A stretch of 38,262 nt of DNA, taken from assembly GCA_031262065.1 (NCBI GenBank), contig JAISIK010000048.1, forward strand, positions 1 to 38,262. The letters are read 5' to 3'. Under the pieces are notes generated by a model, which saw only the letters and a list, made by a program, of their open reading frames with translations, was not told where the DNA came from and did no database searches. Made by a program: the position numbers and the translations under genes. Positions 1 to 6,648 of this stretch are shown piece by piece; positions within the stretch are counted from its first letter, which is position 1; each line of letters opens with the position of its first letter. The DNA is from Oscillospiraceae bacterium. Its GTDB lineage: Bacteria > Bacillota > Clostridia > Oscillospirales > Oscillospiraceae.

Positions 1-114
1 TTGGTGTTGATTGCGGTGAGGGTCCACCTGTTCCCATCCCGAACACAGAAGTTAAGCTCATCTGCGCCGAAAATACTTTGCGGGCGACTGCACGGGAAAA
101 TAGGTAATGCCAAC
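1..114 (+). rRNA. rrf: 5S ribosomal RNA (5' end possibly clipped)
   Basis: The stretch contains the conserved 5S core (cccatcccgaacacagaagttaagctc) near residue 35, and its ends TTGGTGTT and AATGCCAA can form the terminal helix I. It starts at the window edge, so a few 5' bases may be missing. It lies 8 nt ahead of a tRNA, so it is the tail of an rRNA operon whose 16S and 23S genes lie upstream of the window. Only the exact ends are uncertain. Confidence 0.95.
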
Positions 115-122
115 ATAAATAA

Positions 123-198
123 TCCCCCTTAGCTCAGTCGGTAGAGCAACGGACTGTTAATCCGTGTGTCGTTGGTTCAAGTCCAACAGGGGGAGCCA
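123..198 (+). tRNA. tRNA-Asn (GTT)
   Basis: A full cloverleaf can be drawn. Acceptor TCCCCCT pairs with AGGGGGA, the D arm is AGCTCAGTCGGTAGAGCA, the anticodon loop is CTGTTAA with anticodon GTT, and the T loop is TTCAAGT. The discriminator is G and CCA is encoded at 196-198. It follows the 5S rRNA directly and is probably cut from the same transcript. Confidence 0.97.
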
Positions 199-201
199 AG
201 C

Positions 202-232
202 GATATAGCCGTCACTAGTTGACGGCTATATC
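202..232 (+). repeat. Perfect 13-bp hairpin between two tRNA genes
   Basis: GATATAGCCGTCA at 202-214 pairs without mismatch with TGACGGCTATATC at 220-232 around a CTAGT loop. There is no T-run after it, so it is unlikely to be a simple terminator. It may be a processing signal for the tRNA precursor or a small repeat. Its core (CGTCACT..TTGACG) recurs in the hairpin cluster at 552-565. Confidence 0.7.
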
Positions 233-247
233 CCTTCCCAGACAAAT

Positions 248-324
248 GGGCCTTTAGCTCAGTTGGTTAGAGCATCCGGCTCATAACCGGACGGTCCCGG
301 GTTCAAGTCCCCGAAGGCCCACCA
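248..324 (+). tRNA. tRNA with CAT anticodon (Met elongator or Ile2)
   Basis: Acceptor GGGCCTT pairs with AAGGCCC, the anticodon loop is CTCATAA, the discriminator is A and CCA is encoded. The G1-C72 pair excludes the usual initiator tRNA-fMet. The D arm, anticodon arm and acceptor resemble from memory the Bacillus tRNA-Ile2, whose C34 is turned into lysidine by TilS, but an elongator tRNA-Met cannot be excluded by reading. The T stem (CCGGG against CCCCG) carries a C-C mismatch at 50-64. Confidence 0.9.
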
Positions 325-327
325 TAT

Positions 328-403
<76 letters not shown>

Positions 404-404
404 T

Positions 405-426
405 GCGGACGGCGAAAGCCGTCCGC
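405..426 (+). terminator. GNRA hairpin after the tRNA cluster, possible terminator
   Basis: GCGGACGGC and GCCGTCCGC form a perfect 9-bp stem closed by a GAAA tetraloop, starting one base after the tRNA-Trp CCA end. Only a weak T-rich stretch (AATTCAGTTT) follows, so it may end the rRNA-tRNA transcript or protect its 3' end. A second hairpin, TTGCCC/GGGCAA at 435-450, lies just downstream. Confidence 0.55.
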
Positions 427-434
427 AATTCAGT

Positions 435-610
435 TTGCCCTGTCGGGCAAGGGAAGTGTCCTTCGGACGTGAAGTAGCTTATCAAGCAGTGAAGTGTGCC
501 TGCGACACATATTGGGCAAACTTTACTTCATGTTTTGCCGAAGGCAAATCACGTCACTATTGACGGGGTCAATTACTTCACTTTTTGCGTAGCAAAATAC
601 TTTACTACTT
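435..610 (+). repeat. Cluster of short hairpins separated by GTGAAGT / ACTTCAC words
   Basis: The gene-free stretch 404-783 holds about seven small inverted repeats: 435-450, 458-468 (gtcc/ggac), 477-487 (gctt/aagc), 495-509 (tgtg/caca), 534-548 (tttgcc/ggcaaa), 552-565 (cgtca/tgacg) and 583-597 (ttttgc/gcaaaa). In the left half the spacers read GAAGT, GTGAAGT and AGTGAAGT. In the right half they read TTACTTCA, TTACTTCACT and TACTTTACT, the reverse complement, so the whole cluster is roughly symmetrical. From 611 to 770 I see no clear structure or gene. It resembles degenerate palindromic repeats found in some Ruminococcaceae genomes (from memory). Confidence 0.6.
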
Positions 611-783
611 GTGTGGCTTTTTCTATCAACAAACACACGTCGTCGCAGACTTTGCTTAGTTCGCGGCGGCTTTTGTTCTATTTGCGCTTTGAGACAATTG
701 TGCGAACGGTGTTAATTTGCCGCTAAGAATCCGGCAAGAATATAGCAGCATATTTAGCGCACGGTGTTGCGGAGGCGAAACGA

Positions 784-1275
784 ATGATTGTAATACTATT
801 TACGCAGGGGCGTCCTCCCTCAGACGGGTTTATTTGGCGCGCGGTGACGCGCTTCTGCGCGATGACCGGGCATGCACTCCCGTCCGGCAAAATTGTGCGT
901 CCACCGGGGGCAAAGCCGCATTTTTCGGAGCGCAGCCCGGATTTTTCGCTCTCGCACAGCGGGGAGTTTACCGCGGTTGCCGTGTCGGAAACGCCCGTGG
1001 GGCTGGATATTGAAAAGCTACGCCCAATCGACGCAGCCGCGGTATCGCGCCGCTTCTTCGGCAAAGAAATTGCAGACCGCGCAGCCTTCTTCAGCGAGTG
1101 GACAAAGCGGGAAGCCGCGATAAAGCGCGATGGCTACGGCTTCCCCGCGCGGCTGAAAGAAACGCCGAACGCAATCAGCATCCCCTTTGCGCCGGGCTAC
1201 GCGGCAGCCTACAGCGGCGGCGCGGGAGAAATCTATTTGATAGAGGATACGGAAGAATCAGAACAGCACCCCTGA
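784..1275 (+). CDS. Sfp-type 4'-phosphopantetheinyl transferase, short form
   Basis: The product probably moves the 4'-phosphopantetheine arm of CoA onto a carrier-protein serine. Residues 53-80 (FSLSHSGEFTAVAV..GLDIEKLRP) carry the SHS and GxDIE signatures, with D75 and E77 as the expected Mg2+ ligands. WTKREAAIK at 106-114 matches the WxxKEA block. At 163 residues it is shorter than the roughly 220-residue Sfp proteins, mainly because the N-terminal half is reduced. GGAGG sits 8 nt before the ATG. No carrier-protein or synthase gene is nearby, so the substrate (fatty-acid ACP or a secondary-metabolite carrier) cannot be told. The GC content matches the chromosome, unlike the genes that follow. 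Confidence 0.85.
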   Translation: MIVILFTQGRPPSDGFIWRAVTRFCAMTGHALPSGKIVRPPGAKPHFSERSPDFSLSHSGEFTAVAVSETPVGLDIEKLRPIDAAAVSRRFFGKEIADRAAFFSEWTKREAAIKRDGYGFPARLKETPNAISIPFAPGYAAAYSGGAGEIYLIEDTEESEQHP

Positions 1276-1295
1276 ATTTAGGGGGTGCTGTTCTT
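1261..1295 (+). terminator. Hairpin terminator overlapping the end of the transferase gene
   Basis: GAACAGCACCCC (1261-1272) pairs perfectly with GGGGTGCTGTTC (1282-1293). The TGA stop of the transferase lies in the loop. The tail is short (TTCTTGG), so termination may be incomplete. Confidence 0.7.
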
Positions 1296-1348
1296 GGCGT
1301 AAGCGCAGTATTTATCGCAATTGCCATGCCAATTTGCATTCGCAGCGC

Positions 1349-1546
1349 CTAGCGCAGGGAGAAAAGATCATTCGGTTCGCAGTCCAGAACGGCGCAGAGT
1401 TTTTCGATTGTCTCCAAGTATATTGCGGCGGAAGTATTATCACACAACCTGTTGACTGTTTCATAGTTGCTTTCCAAGGATTTCACAAGCCAATAGCGTG
1501 TTTTCTTCTTGCTGTCAAGCAGTTCCTGAATTCTCATACTAATCAA
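1349..1546 (-). CDS. Small XRE/Cro-family DNA-binding regulator
   Basis: The track ORF of 101 residues begins too far upstream. The conserved protein is MRIQELLDSKKKTRYWLVKSL..YETVNRLCDN..IYLETIEKLCAVLDCEPNDLFSLR, a compact Cro/C1-type helix-turn-helix of about 62-66 residues of the kind that binds short dyads. I chose the TTG at 1546 because AGGGTG lies 6 nt before it; the ATG at 1537 is the alternative. It is divergent from the large gene at 1705. The spacer contains dyads (1596-1617) next to the 1705 promoter, so it may repress that gene and itself. Its AT-rich codon use matches the 1705 gene, not the other neighbours. Confidence 0.8.
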   Translation of the reverse strand: MISMRIQELLDSKKKTRYWLVKSLESNYETVNRLCDNTSAAIYLETIEKLCAVLDCEPNDLFSLR

Positions 1547-1595
1547 AATTATCACCCTATTGAATTCTACAGCAAATGCAGATAGGAAATAATTT

Positions 1596-1617
1596 AGATA
1601 TATCTGTAGTATAGATA
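1596..1617. promoter_or_regulatory. Candidate operator between divergent xre and 1705 genes
   Basis: AGATATATCT (1596-1605) is a perfect 10-bp palindrome. It overlaps a 17-bp imperfect palindrome TATCTGTAGTATAGATA (1601-1617), which lies just before the -35 box at 1622. The position suits binding by the adjacent XRE protein. This is inference from symmetry only. Confidence 0.45.
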
Positions 1618-1621
1618 ATAC

Positions 1622-1650
1622 TTGACTATTATGAGGCGATTTGTTATACT
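1622..1650 (+). promoter_or_regulatory. Sigma-A promoter for the triplicated Sel1 gene
   Basis: TTGACT (1622-1627), a 17-nt spacer and TATACT (1645-1650) match the vegetative consensus at 10 of 12 positions. The expected start is near 1657, giving a leader of about 48 nt to the ATG at 1705. Confidence 0.75.
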
Positions 1651-1693
1651 GCAATTGGCAAGGAAAACCAATATAAATACGAATAATTTAGGA

Positions 1694-3163
1694 GGGATAC
1701 GGACATGGCAGACATGGGAAAGTTGCTGGCAGAGGGCAAGGGTACAAAGAAATGGTTCAAGGTAGTTAGTCTTTGCCTAGTCTTGCTGGCGGTACTTATC
1801 GGTGGCGTATGTGGCACATTGTTACTATTCAGTTTGATCGGCGGCCCCAATCAGAGAGATACACAAAAGCTTGCAGTAATAATTTGTGGGGGATCTATTG
1901 TTGTTATCACGGTAAAACTGATCGGCGCAATTAAACGAGCGATCAGGCAGGCACGAACAAAAATCGAGGTATACGAAAACGGCATCAAAGGGCGCTTTTT
2001 GAGCCGTTCGGGTGATGCCCTAAAGTATGCAATAATGCCCTACGAGGATATTGAGGACGTTGATTACTCCACGAAGCGTGTTTGCATCAAGAATTATTCT
2101 GGGGATGACGTCTCTTGCTACCCGTCGAACGCTGGGATGATTGGGATACCAATTGTTTCTCATGGCAAATCTAGTTGGGATACGGACATGGGGAAACTGC
2201 TGGCAGAGGGCAATGCGAAAAAGAAATGGTTCAAGGTAGCAAGCCTTTTTCTAATTTTACTGGCGCTACTCTACGCCTCGGCGAGACTGGCTCTCTATGT
2301 GGCGAAAAACTACAAAGCACCTTCGATAAGCAAGTTATATTTCCATTCCGAGATAGTTGGAATACTCTTTGCAGTTATTTTGGGTGTGTTGCTTGTTGTT
2401 ATCACGATTAAACTGATCAGCGCAATTAAACGAACGATCCGGGAGGCACGAACAAAAATCGAGGTATATGAAAACGGCATCAAAGGGCGAAAGGTAGGAT
2501 CGGGCGGTCTAATGTATGCCGCAATACCGTATGCGGATATTGAGGAAGTTCGTTACGCCGCGGACTATGTATGGATCAGCGAAAAGGCTAAGGATAATAA
2601 ATATAATTATTTTAGCTTCAGAGTGTCAAACGCTGAGGTGATTGGGAAAGCAATGGTTTCTCATGGCAAATCCAGTTGGGATACGGACATGGGGAAACTG
2701 CTGGCAGAGGGCAATGCGAAAAAGAAATTGTTCAAGGAAGCAAGCCTTTTTCTAATTTTGCTGGCGCTACTCTACGCCTCGGCGAGACTGGTTCTCTATG
2801 TGGTGAAGAACTACAAAGCTCCTTCGATAAGCAAGTTATATTTCCATTCAGGTTTTGTTGGAATACTCTACGCAGCACTATTCTGTGTGTTGCTTGTTGT
2901 TATCACGATTAAACTGGTCGTCGCAATTAAACGAACGATCCTGCAGGCACGAACAAAAATCGAGGTATACGAAAACGGCATCAAAGGGCGCTTCGTGATC
3001 AAAGGGAGCTTCTATTGGCGGCGGCTGTGGTGGTATCCTATGCATCTAAGCAAAAGAATAATACCCTATGAGGATATTAAGAAAGTTGATTACTCCTCGA
3101 AGAGTGTTTGCATCAAAGGTGATTATTGCTACCCGTCGAACGCTGAGATGATTGGGAAAGCGA
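1694..3163 (+). repeat. Three direct DNA repeats of about 480-500 bp inside the 1705 gene
   Basis: The shared word gggatacggacatgg occurs at 1694-1708 (ribosome binding site and start), 2177-2191 and 2678-2692. The unit lengths are 483 and 501 nt. Copies 2 and 3 are the closest pair, with long near-identical tracts (for example ctactctacgcctcggcgag in both), so the second duplication looks recent. Copy 3 runs into the linker before the Sel1 repeats. Confidence 0.9.
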
Positions 3164-3837
3164 TTAGTAAGTGCTTAGATAGGATAAACGAAGAAGAGGA
3201 GCGGAAAAGAAAAGAAGAAATGAGAGCACTAGAGTCATTAGCAGAGCAGGGAGATGCGAACGCACAATGTAACCTCGGAGATTGCTATTGGGACGGTGAA
3301 GGTATCGAGAAGGATTATGCCAAAGCTGTACACTGGTATCTAAAAGCGGTGGAGCAGGGACATGCGGATGCGCAATATAAGCTCGGTCTGTTGTATCATG
3401 TCGGTCTAGGCGCTGATAAGGATTATGCAAAAGCTGTATACTGGTATGAAAAAGCGGCGGTGCAGGGAAATAGTAATGCACAAAACAGCCTAGGGAATTG
3501 CTATAAGAACGGCGAAGGTGTCGAGTCAGATAATAAGAAAGCCGCATACTGGTATGAAAAAGCGGCGGAAATGGGAAATGCAGACGCCCAATGTAATCTT
3601 GCGCTTAGTTATTATATGGGCACTGGTGTCGTGCAGGATTATGCCAAGGTTGTATACTGGGCGAAAAAAGCTGCGGAAAATGGCAAGCCGGATGGACAGT
3701 TTATACTCGGGCACTGCTATTATCAAGGTTTTGGTATTGTTGAGGATGTATCCAAAGCCGAATACTGGTATCGAAGAGCAGCGGCACAGGGTCATGATCT
3801 TGCGCGAGAATCCCTGCAACATTTCTTTTCAAACTAG
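1705..3837 (+). CDS. Membrane protein: three tandem TM modules plus Sel1-like repeats
   Basis: Function not recognised. Residues 1-161, 162-328 and 329-about 482 are three copies of one module. Each has MGKLLAEGxxKKxxFK, two hydrophobic segments (six in all) and a soluble part RTKIEVYENGIKGR..IPYEDIxxVxY..CIK..SNAxxIG that looks like a small bacterial PH-like beta domain (inference). A charged linker (NEEEERKRKEEMRALESL) leads to five Sel1-like repeats (about 500-705, e.g. AQCNLGDCYWDGEGIEKDYAKAVHWYLKAVEQG), which normally serve as protein-protein scaffolds. The copies are also near-identical at DNA level, and each internal copy keeps the sequence gggatacggacatgg that surrounds the true start codon, so the leader was duplicated too. 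GGAGGG lies 8 nt before the ATG. The gene is clearly AT-richer than its surroundings, which suggests transfer. The Sel1 repeats probably face the cytoplasm. Confidence 0.85.
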   Translation: MADMGKLLAEGKGTKKWFKVVSLCLVLLAVLIGGVCGTLLLFSLIGGPNQRDTQKLAVIICGGSIVVITVKLIGAIKRAIRQARTKIEVYENGIKGRFLSRSGDALKYAIMPYEDIEDVDYSTKRVCIKNYSGDDVSCYPSNAGMIGIPIVSHGKSSWDTDMGKLLAEGNAKKKWFKVASLFLILLALLYASARLALYVAKNYKAPSISKLYFHSEIVGILFAVILGVLLVVITIKLISAIKRTIREARTKIEVYENGIKGRKVGSGGLMYAAIPYADIEEVRYAADYVWISEKAKDNKYNYFSFRVSNAEVIGKAMVSHGKSSWDTDMGKLLAEGNAKKKLFKEASLFLILLALLYASARLVLYVVKNYKAPSISKLYFHSGFVGILYAALFCVLLVVITIKLVVAIKRTILQARTKIEVYENGIKGRFVIKGSFYWRRLWWYPMHLSKRIIPYEDIKKVDYSSKSVCIKGDYCYPSNAEMIGKAISKCLDRINEEEERKRKEEMRALESLAEQGDANAQCNLGDCYWDGEGIEKDYAKAVHWYLKAVEQGHADAQYKLGLLYHVGLGADKDYAKAVYWYEKAAVQGNSNAQNSLGNCYKNGEGVESDNKKAAYWYEKAAEMGNADAQCNLALSYYMGTGVVQDYAKVVYWAKKAAENGKPDGQFILGHCYYQGFGIVEDVSKAEYWYRRAAAQGHDLARESLQHFFSN

Positions 3838-3950
3838 GTACAGAGTACAGTATTACATACAGGCACTCTAACCCCGCCAAAGAACCCCACAACAAAATCT
3901 CAAAAGCAGCGCATTTGAGTACCAACGCAATACTTTCCACCCCAAACAGC

Positions 3951-3984
3951 AAACAGAGTCCGCCTTTTTGGCGGACTCTGTTTT
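3951..3984. terminator. Terminator between convergent genes
   Basis: AAACAGAGTCCGCC (3951-3964) and GGCGGACTCTGTTT (3970-3983) form a perfect 14-bp stem with a TTTTT loop, with TTTT in the plus direction. It lies between the convergent 1705 gene and the PAP2 gene, whose stop codon is at 3983-3985, so it may serve both strands. Confidence 0.8.
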
Positions 3985-4681
3985 ACAGTATTTTAGACAA
4001 TCGCGTGTTTTGGAAGGCTGTGTTCGCTTTCTCAATCAGTCGCGGCAGCTTTGTATAGCGTGCGACAAGCCAGCCGATTTCAGCCAAGGCAACGCCACCG
4101 ATCACGTCATACAGCCCGTGCTGCTTGGTGAACAGGGTCGAGGCAAAAACCAGAAGCGAGCCGATTACACAGGCGATGCTGATGGGAATGCGGTGGCGCA
4201 GATGCCTGCACTCGAACATATACCGCGTGCCGATCCACGCAATATAGCAGTGCGCGGAGGGGAAGAGGTTCGTCGGGGTATCGACGGTGTAAATCAGATT
4301 CATCAGCCACGCGTTTACGCCGCCGCCCGCTATTTCCGGGCGAATATTCGTCGTGGGCAGGAAAACGAAAAAGAAGAAGCCGACTACTTTTGCAACGAAA
4401 TCCGCAGCTGCAAGGCGGCAGCATAATTCCGGGCTTTCCTGCGCCACGGTGATATACTGATACGCCCAAAAGATATAGGTCAAAACATAAGCCCAAACCC
4501 AAGCGGGGACGAAGGGGATCAGCTTGTCCGCCGCGCTTGTCATGTCAAGCCCCGCGCTGCCGTTTGCCAGAAGCTGCACGAGTTTTGCAGCCTGATAGGA
4601 CAGCAGGTTCATGATTCCCGTTAAAATCAGCGGGAAGACTGCGTAGGACGGAATAATCTTGCGTAAATTGCGGCGGAACAT
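3983..4681 (-). CDS. PAP2-superfamily membrane phosphatase / phosphotransferase
   Basis: This integral membrane protein of 232 residues has about six hydrophobic helices and the three PAP2 motifs: a reduced first motif (PTTNIRPEI, near 108-116), NLFPSAHC near 138 (PSxH, nucleophile-region His) and STLFTKQHGLYDVIGG near 181 (SxxxxxxHxxxD). Such enzymes dephosphorylate lipid phosphates such as undecaprenyl pyrophosphate or phosphatidic acid, or transfer head groups, on the outer face of the membrane. The first motif lacks the usual KxxxxxxRP lysine spacing, which fits the Aur1/inositol-phosphotransferase-like branch better than PgpB (inference). GAGGTGAT lies 7 nt before the ATG. It has its own promoter at 4719-4747 inside the end of the upstream gene. 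Confidence 0.82.
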   Translation of the reverse strand: MFRRNLRKIIPSYAVFPLILTGIMNLLSYQAAKLVQLLANGSAGLDMTSAADKLIPFVPAWVWAYVLTYIFWAYQYITVAQESPELCCRLAAADFVAKVVGFFFFVFLPTTNIRPEIAGGGVNAWLMNLIYTVDTPTNLFPSAHCYIAWIGTRYMFECRHLRHRIPISIACVIGSLLVFASTLFTKQHGLYDVIGGVALAEIGWLVARYTKLPRLIEKANTAFQNTRLSKIL

Positions 4682-4718
4682 CGGATCACCTCGCTTGATG
4701 GGCTACATTCTTCGACCA

Positions 4719-4747
4719 ATTATACGCAAAGCAGACAATAAAGTCAA
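4719..4747 (-). promoter_or_regulatory. Sigma-A promoter for the PAP2 gene
   Basis: On the minus strand TTGACT, a 17-nt spacer and TATAAT (plus-strand AGTCAA 4742-4747, ATTATA 4719-4724) give an almost perfect match. It overlaps the stop codon of the SLH metallophosphoesterase gene. Confidence 0.75.
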
Positions 4748-6645
4748 TAAGCCCCCACGTACTGCGCAAAGCGCATCAAAATCGTTGCCACCTGCGCGCG
4801 GCTTGCGCCGCCCTGCGGGTCGAGCATGCCGTCGCTTCCGACAAGAAGCCCCGCACCGACCGCCCACTGCATGGCGCTTTGCGCATATGCACTGACTGCG
4901 TGGCTGTCGCTGAAGCCGGACAAGTTGCCCTGCGCGGAAGTCGCGTAGCTGTATTTTCTCGCATAGCGATAGAGGATGGTTGCCAATTGCTCGCGCGTGA
5001 GTATATCGTTCGGGGCGAAGCGCCCATCTCCGACGCCGCTCACAATTTGCGTGACAGCCGCCCAGCAAATTGCCGCGCCGTACCACGCGTTTTTATCCAC
5101 ATCGGAGAAAACGCTTGTAACATACACCACGGGCGAACCCTTGAGGCGGTAGAGAACGGTCGCAAGCATAGCGCGCGTCATCGTTTGGTCGGGCGCAAAA
5201 GCCGTGTCGGACACGCCGTTAAAGAGCTTGTGGCTGATTGCATAGTCGATGCTGTCGTGATACCAGAGCGCGGGGTCTACATCGGAAAACGCGGCGGAGA
5301 CGCAATGCGCTTCTGCAAAATTGACTGTAAACGTACAATCTGCGGTAACATCCGAGAAATAGAAGTCGTTGCCCGCCTGCGTAACCGTGGCTGCACCCGG
5401 CGGGGAGAGATCCCAGCCTTCGATGGCGTAATTCTCATACGGCGTAGCGGTGGCGCTGTAGCCGTCGAAGGATACCTTCCCGTATACCGTATTATTTGCA
5501 GCGACTGTGATGGCATACGCGGATTTTGAGCGCAGCGCAACGGTGATGGGATAGTTGACCTGTGCGCCGCCGCTGTTCGGATTGCTCTGCCCGAGCGATT
5601 CGGCGCGGGTATATTCGCCGCTTGCATCATAGCGGGAGAGGACGACGCGGTTGTCATAGACGCTGAGCAGCGATACGGTGAGCGTATTGTTCGCGCTGCT
5701 GTTGGAGTAGCCGACGTAGCCCGCGTTCATATAGGTAAAGTTCAGTTTTTGGCGATTGGCGGAACTGCCGTGCCCGAAGCGGTTAACGTCCAGATATTCG
5801 CCGCGCGCCACATAGTTGACCGCGCCGCCCCAAGCGTCTTCATAGCGCCCGTCGTTGCGCCCCGTGCCGGCTGCGTAGCTCGGATTGCCGGAGTGATTGT
5901 GCCCATAGAGATAGAAAATATTCAAGTCTGCGGCAGCGGTGTTAATTGAATCAAAAAGAACCTGCGCATAGGTGTTGTCTGTGCCGGAGGAGCGGGCGCT
6001 GTAGTGCAGAGGGACATGACAGGCGATAAACACCGGGCGCGTTTCCCCCGCCTGTGCCAATGCGCCGAGCTCCGTCGAAACGGTGCTCGCGGTGGCGCTG
6101 ACGAGAGCGAGCATGGAGGAATCGCTCGACTGCCCATAGGGAAACTGCGATTCGTTAATTACGTAGACGATATACGGGTCGCTCTCGTCGTAGGGCTGCA
6201 AGCCGCTTTGAGCCAGACCGTAAGCGCCGGAATAGTCGTGGTTTCCTTGCGAGAATGTGCTGCTGTGCGTGGCGGTGTAGTCATCGCCGAAATGCGCGTT
6301 GAACATCGACTCGATTTGGCGGATGCCGTCGCCCGCGCAGTATTGTCCGTCGCCGTCTTCTTGAAAATGGTCGGTGTAGTCGCCGACAAAGAGCGTGGCA
6401 TCCGGCACAATGCCCGCCCCGCGCACAGATGCAAGAATCGCGTCAAGCGACTGCGTCCGCTCCTGCTCTTCGATAGGCGTAGCGTCGAAGGCGTAGCGGT
6501 TGTAGCTGCCGCCGCCGTAGCAGTTGTTCTGAAAATCCGAGCCGCAGAGAATTGTGGCAAGCGGCTCGTCCGAGGCTGCGGAAACCATGGGAAACAGGCT
6601 CAAAAGCATCGCAGCACATAGAAGCAGAGATAGGATTCGTTTCAT
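4744..6645 (-). CDS. Secreted metallophosphoesterase with three SLH domains
   Basis: This 633-residue exported protein has a signal peptide at 1-24 (MKRILSLLLCAAMLLSLFPMVSAA). The calcineurin-like phosphoesterase domain carries all metal motifs in order: GSDFQ (35), GDYTDH (88), GNHDY (134), CHVPLH (209) and GHNHSG (248). A linker with a beta-rich stretch (about 365-445) follows, then three SLH repeats (about 449-633; FSDVDPALWYHDSIDYA, FSDVDKNAWYGAAI, FSDSHAVSAYAQSA) that usually bind pyruvylated cell-wall polymer. It is therefore a wall-anchored hydrolase of a phosphoester or nucleotide; the substrate is not visible. AAGGAG lies 8 nt before the ATG. Its start is 3 nt after the gtrA-like stop, so the two are co-transcribed. 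Confidence 0.88.
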   Translation of the reverse strand: MKRILSLLLCAAMLLSLFPMVSAASDEPLATILCGSDFQNNCYGGGSYNRYAFDATPIEEQERTQSLDAILASVRGAGIVPDATLFVGDYTDHFQEDGDGQYCAGDGIRQIESMFNAHFGDDYTATHSSTFSQGNHDYSGAYGLAQSGLQPYDESDPYIVYVINESQFPYGQSSDSSMLALVSATASTVSTELGALAQAGETRPVFIACHVPLHYSARSSGTDNTYAQVLFDSINTAAADLNIFYLYGHNHSGNPSYAAGTGRNDGRYEDAWGGAVNYVARGEYLDVNRFGHGSSANRQKLNFTYMNAGYVGYSNSSANNTLTVSLLSVYDNRVVLSRYDASGEYTRAESLGQSNPNSGGAQVNYPITVALRSKSAYAITVAANNTVYGKVSFDGYSATATPYENYAIEGWDLSPPGAATVTQAGNDFYFSDVTADCTFTVNFAEAHCVSAAFSDVDPALWYHDSIDYAISHKLFNGVSDTAFAPDQTMTRAMLATVLYRLKGSPVVYVTSVFSDVDKNAWYGAAICWAAVTQIVSGVGDGRFAPNDILTREQLATILYRYARKYSYATSAQGNLSGFSDSHAVSAYAQSAMQWAVGAGLLVGSDGMLDPQGGASRAQVATILMRFAQYVGAY

Positions 6646-6648
6646 GGC

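Noticed and set aside
435-610. CRISPR array
   Set aside because: The repeated words are only about 7 nt, stems differ from unit to unit, spacing is irregular and there are no cas genes in the window.
496-726. 76-codon ORF after the tRNA cluster
   Set aside because: It lies across the hairpin cluster, has no ribosome binding site, and has a composition (runs of F, T, S, R) that does not look like protein.
1261-1348. Terminator for the XRE gene on the minus strand
   Set aside because: The GCAATTGCC..CCAATTTGC stretch is only imperfectly symmetrical and has no T-run on the minus strand.
2175-2912. Two similar 78-codon ORFs (2175-2411 and 2676-2912)
   Set aside because: They are out-of-frame shadows of the repeated modules; their similarity reflects the DNA repeat, not a second gene family.
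1705-3837. Sequence misassembly of the triplicated gene
   Set aside because: The copies differ by many substitutions and by 18 nt in unit length while staying in frame, which argues for real, diverged repeats, although long reads would settle it.
4879-6621. Long plus-strand ORFs opposite the SLH phosphoesterase gene
   Set aside because: They are antisense shadows in a GC-rich gene with no start signals; the minus-strand protein has clear motifs throughout.
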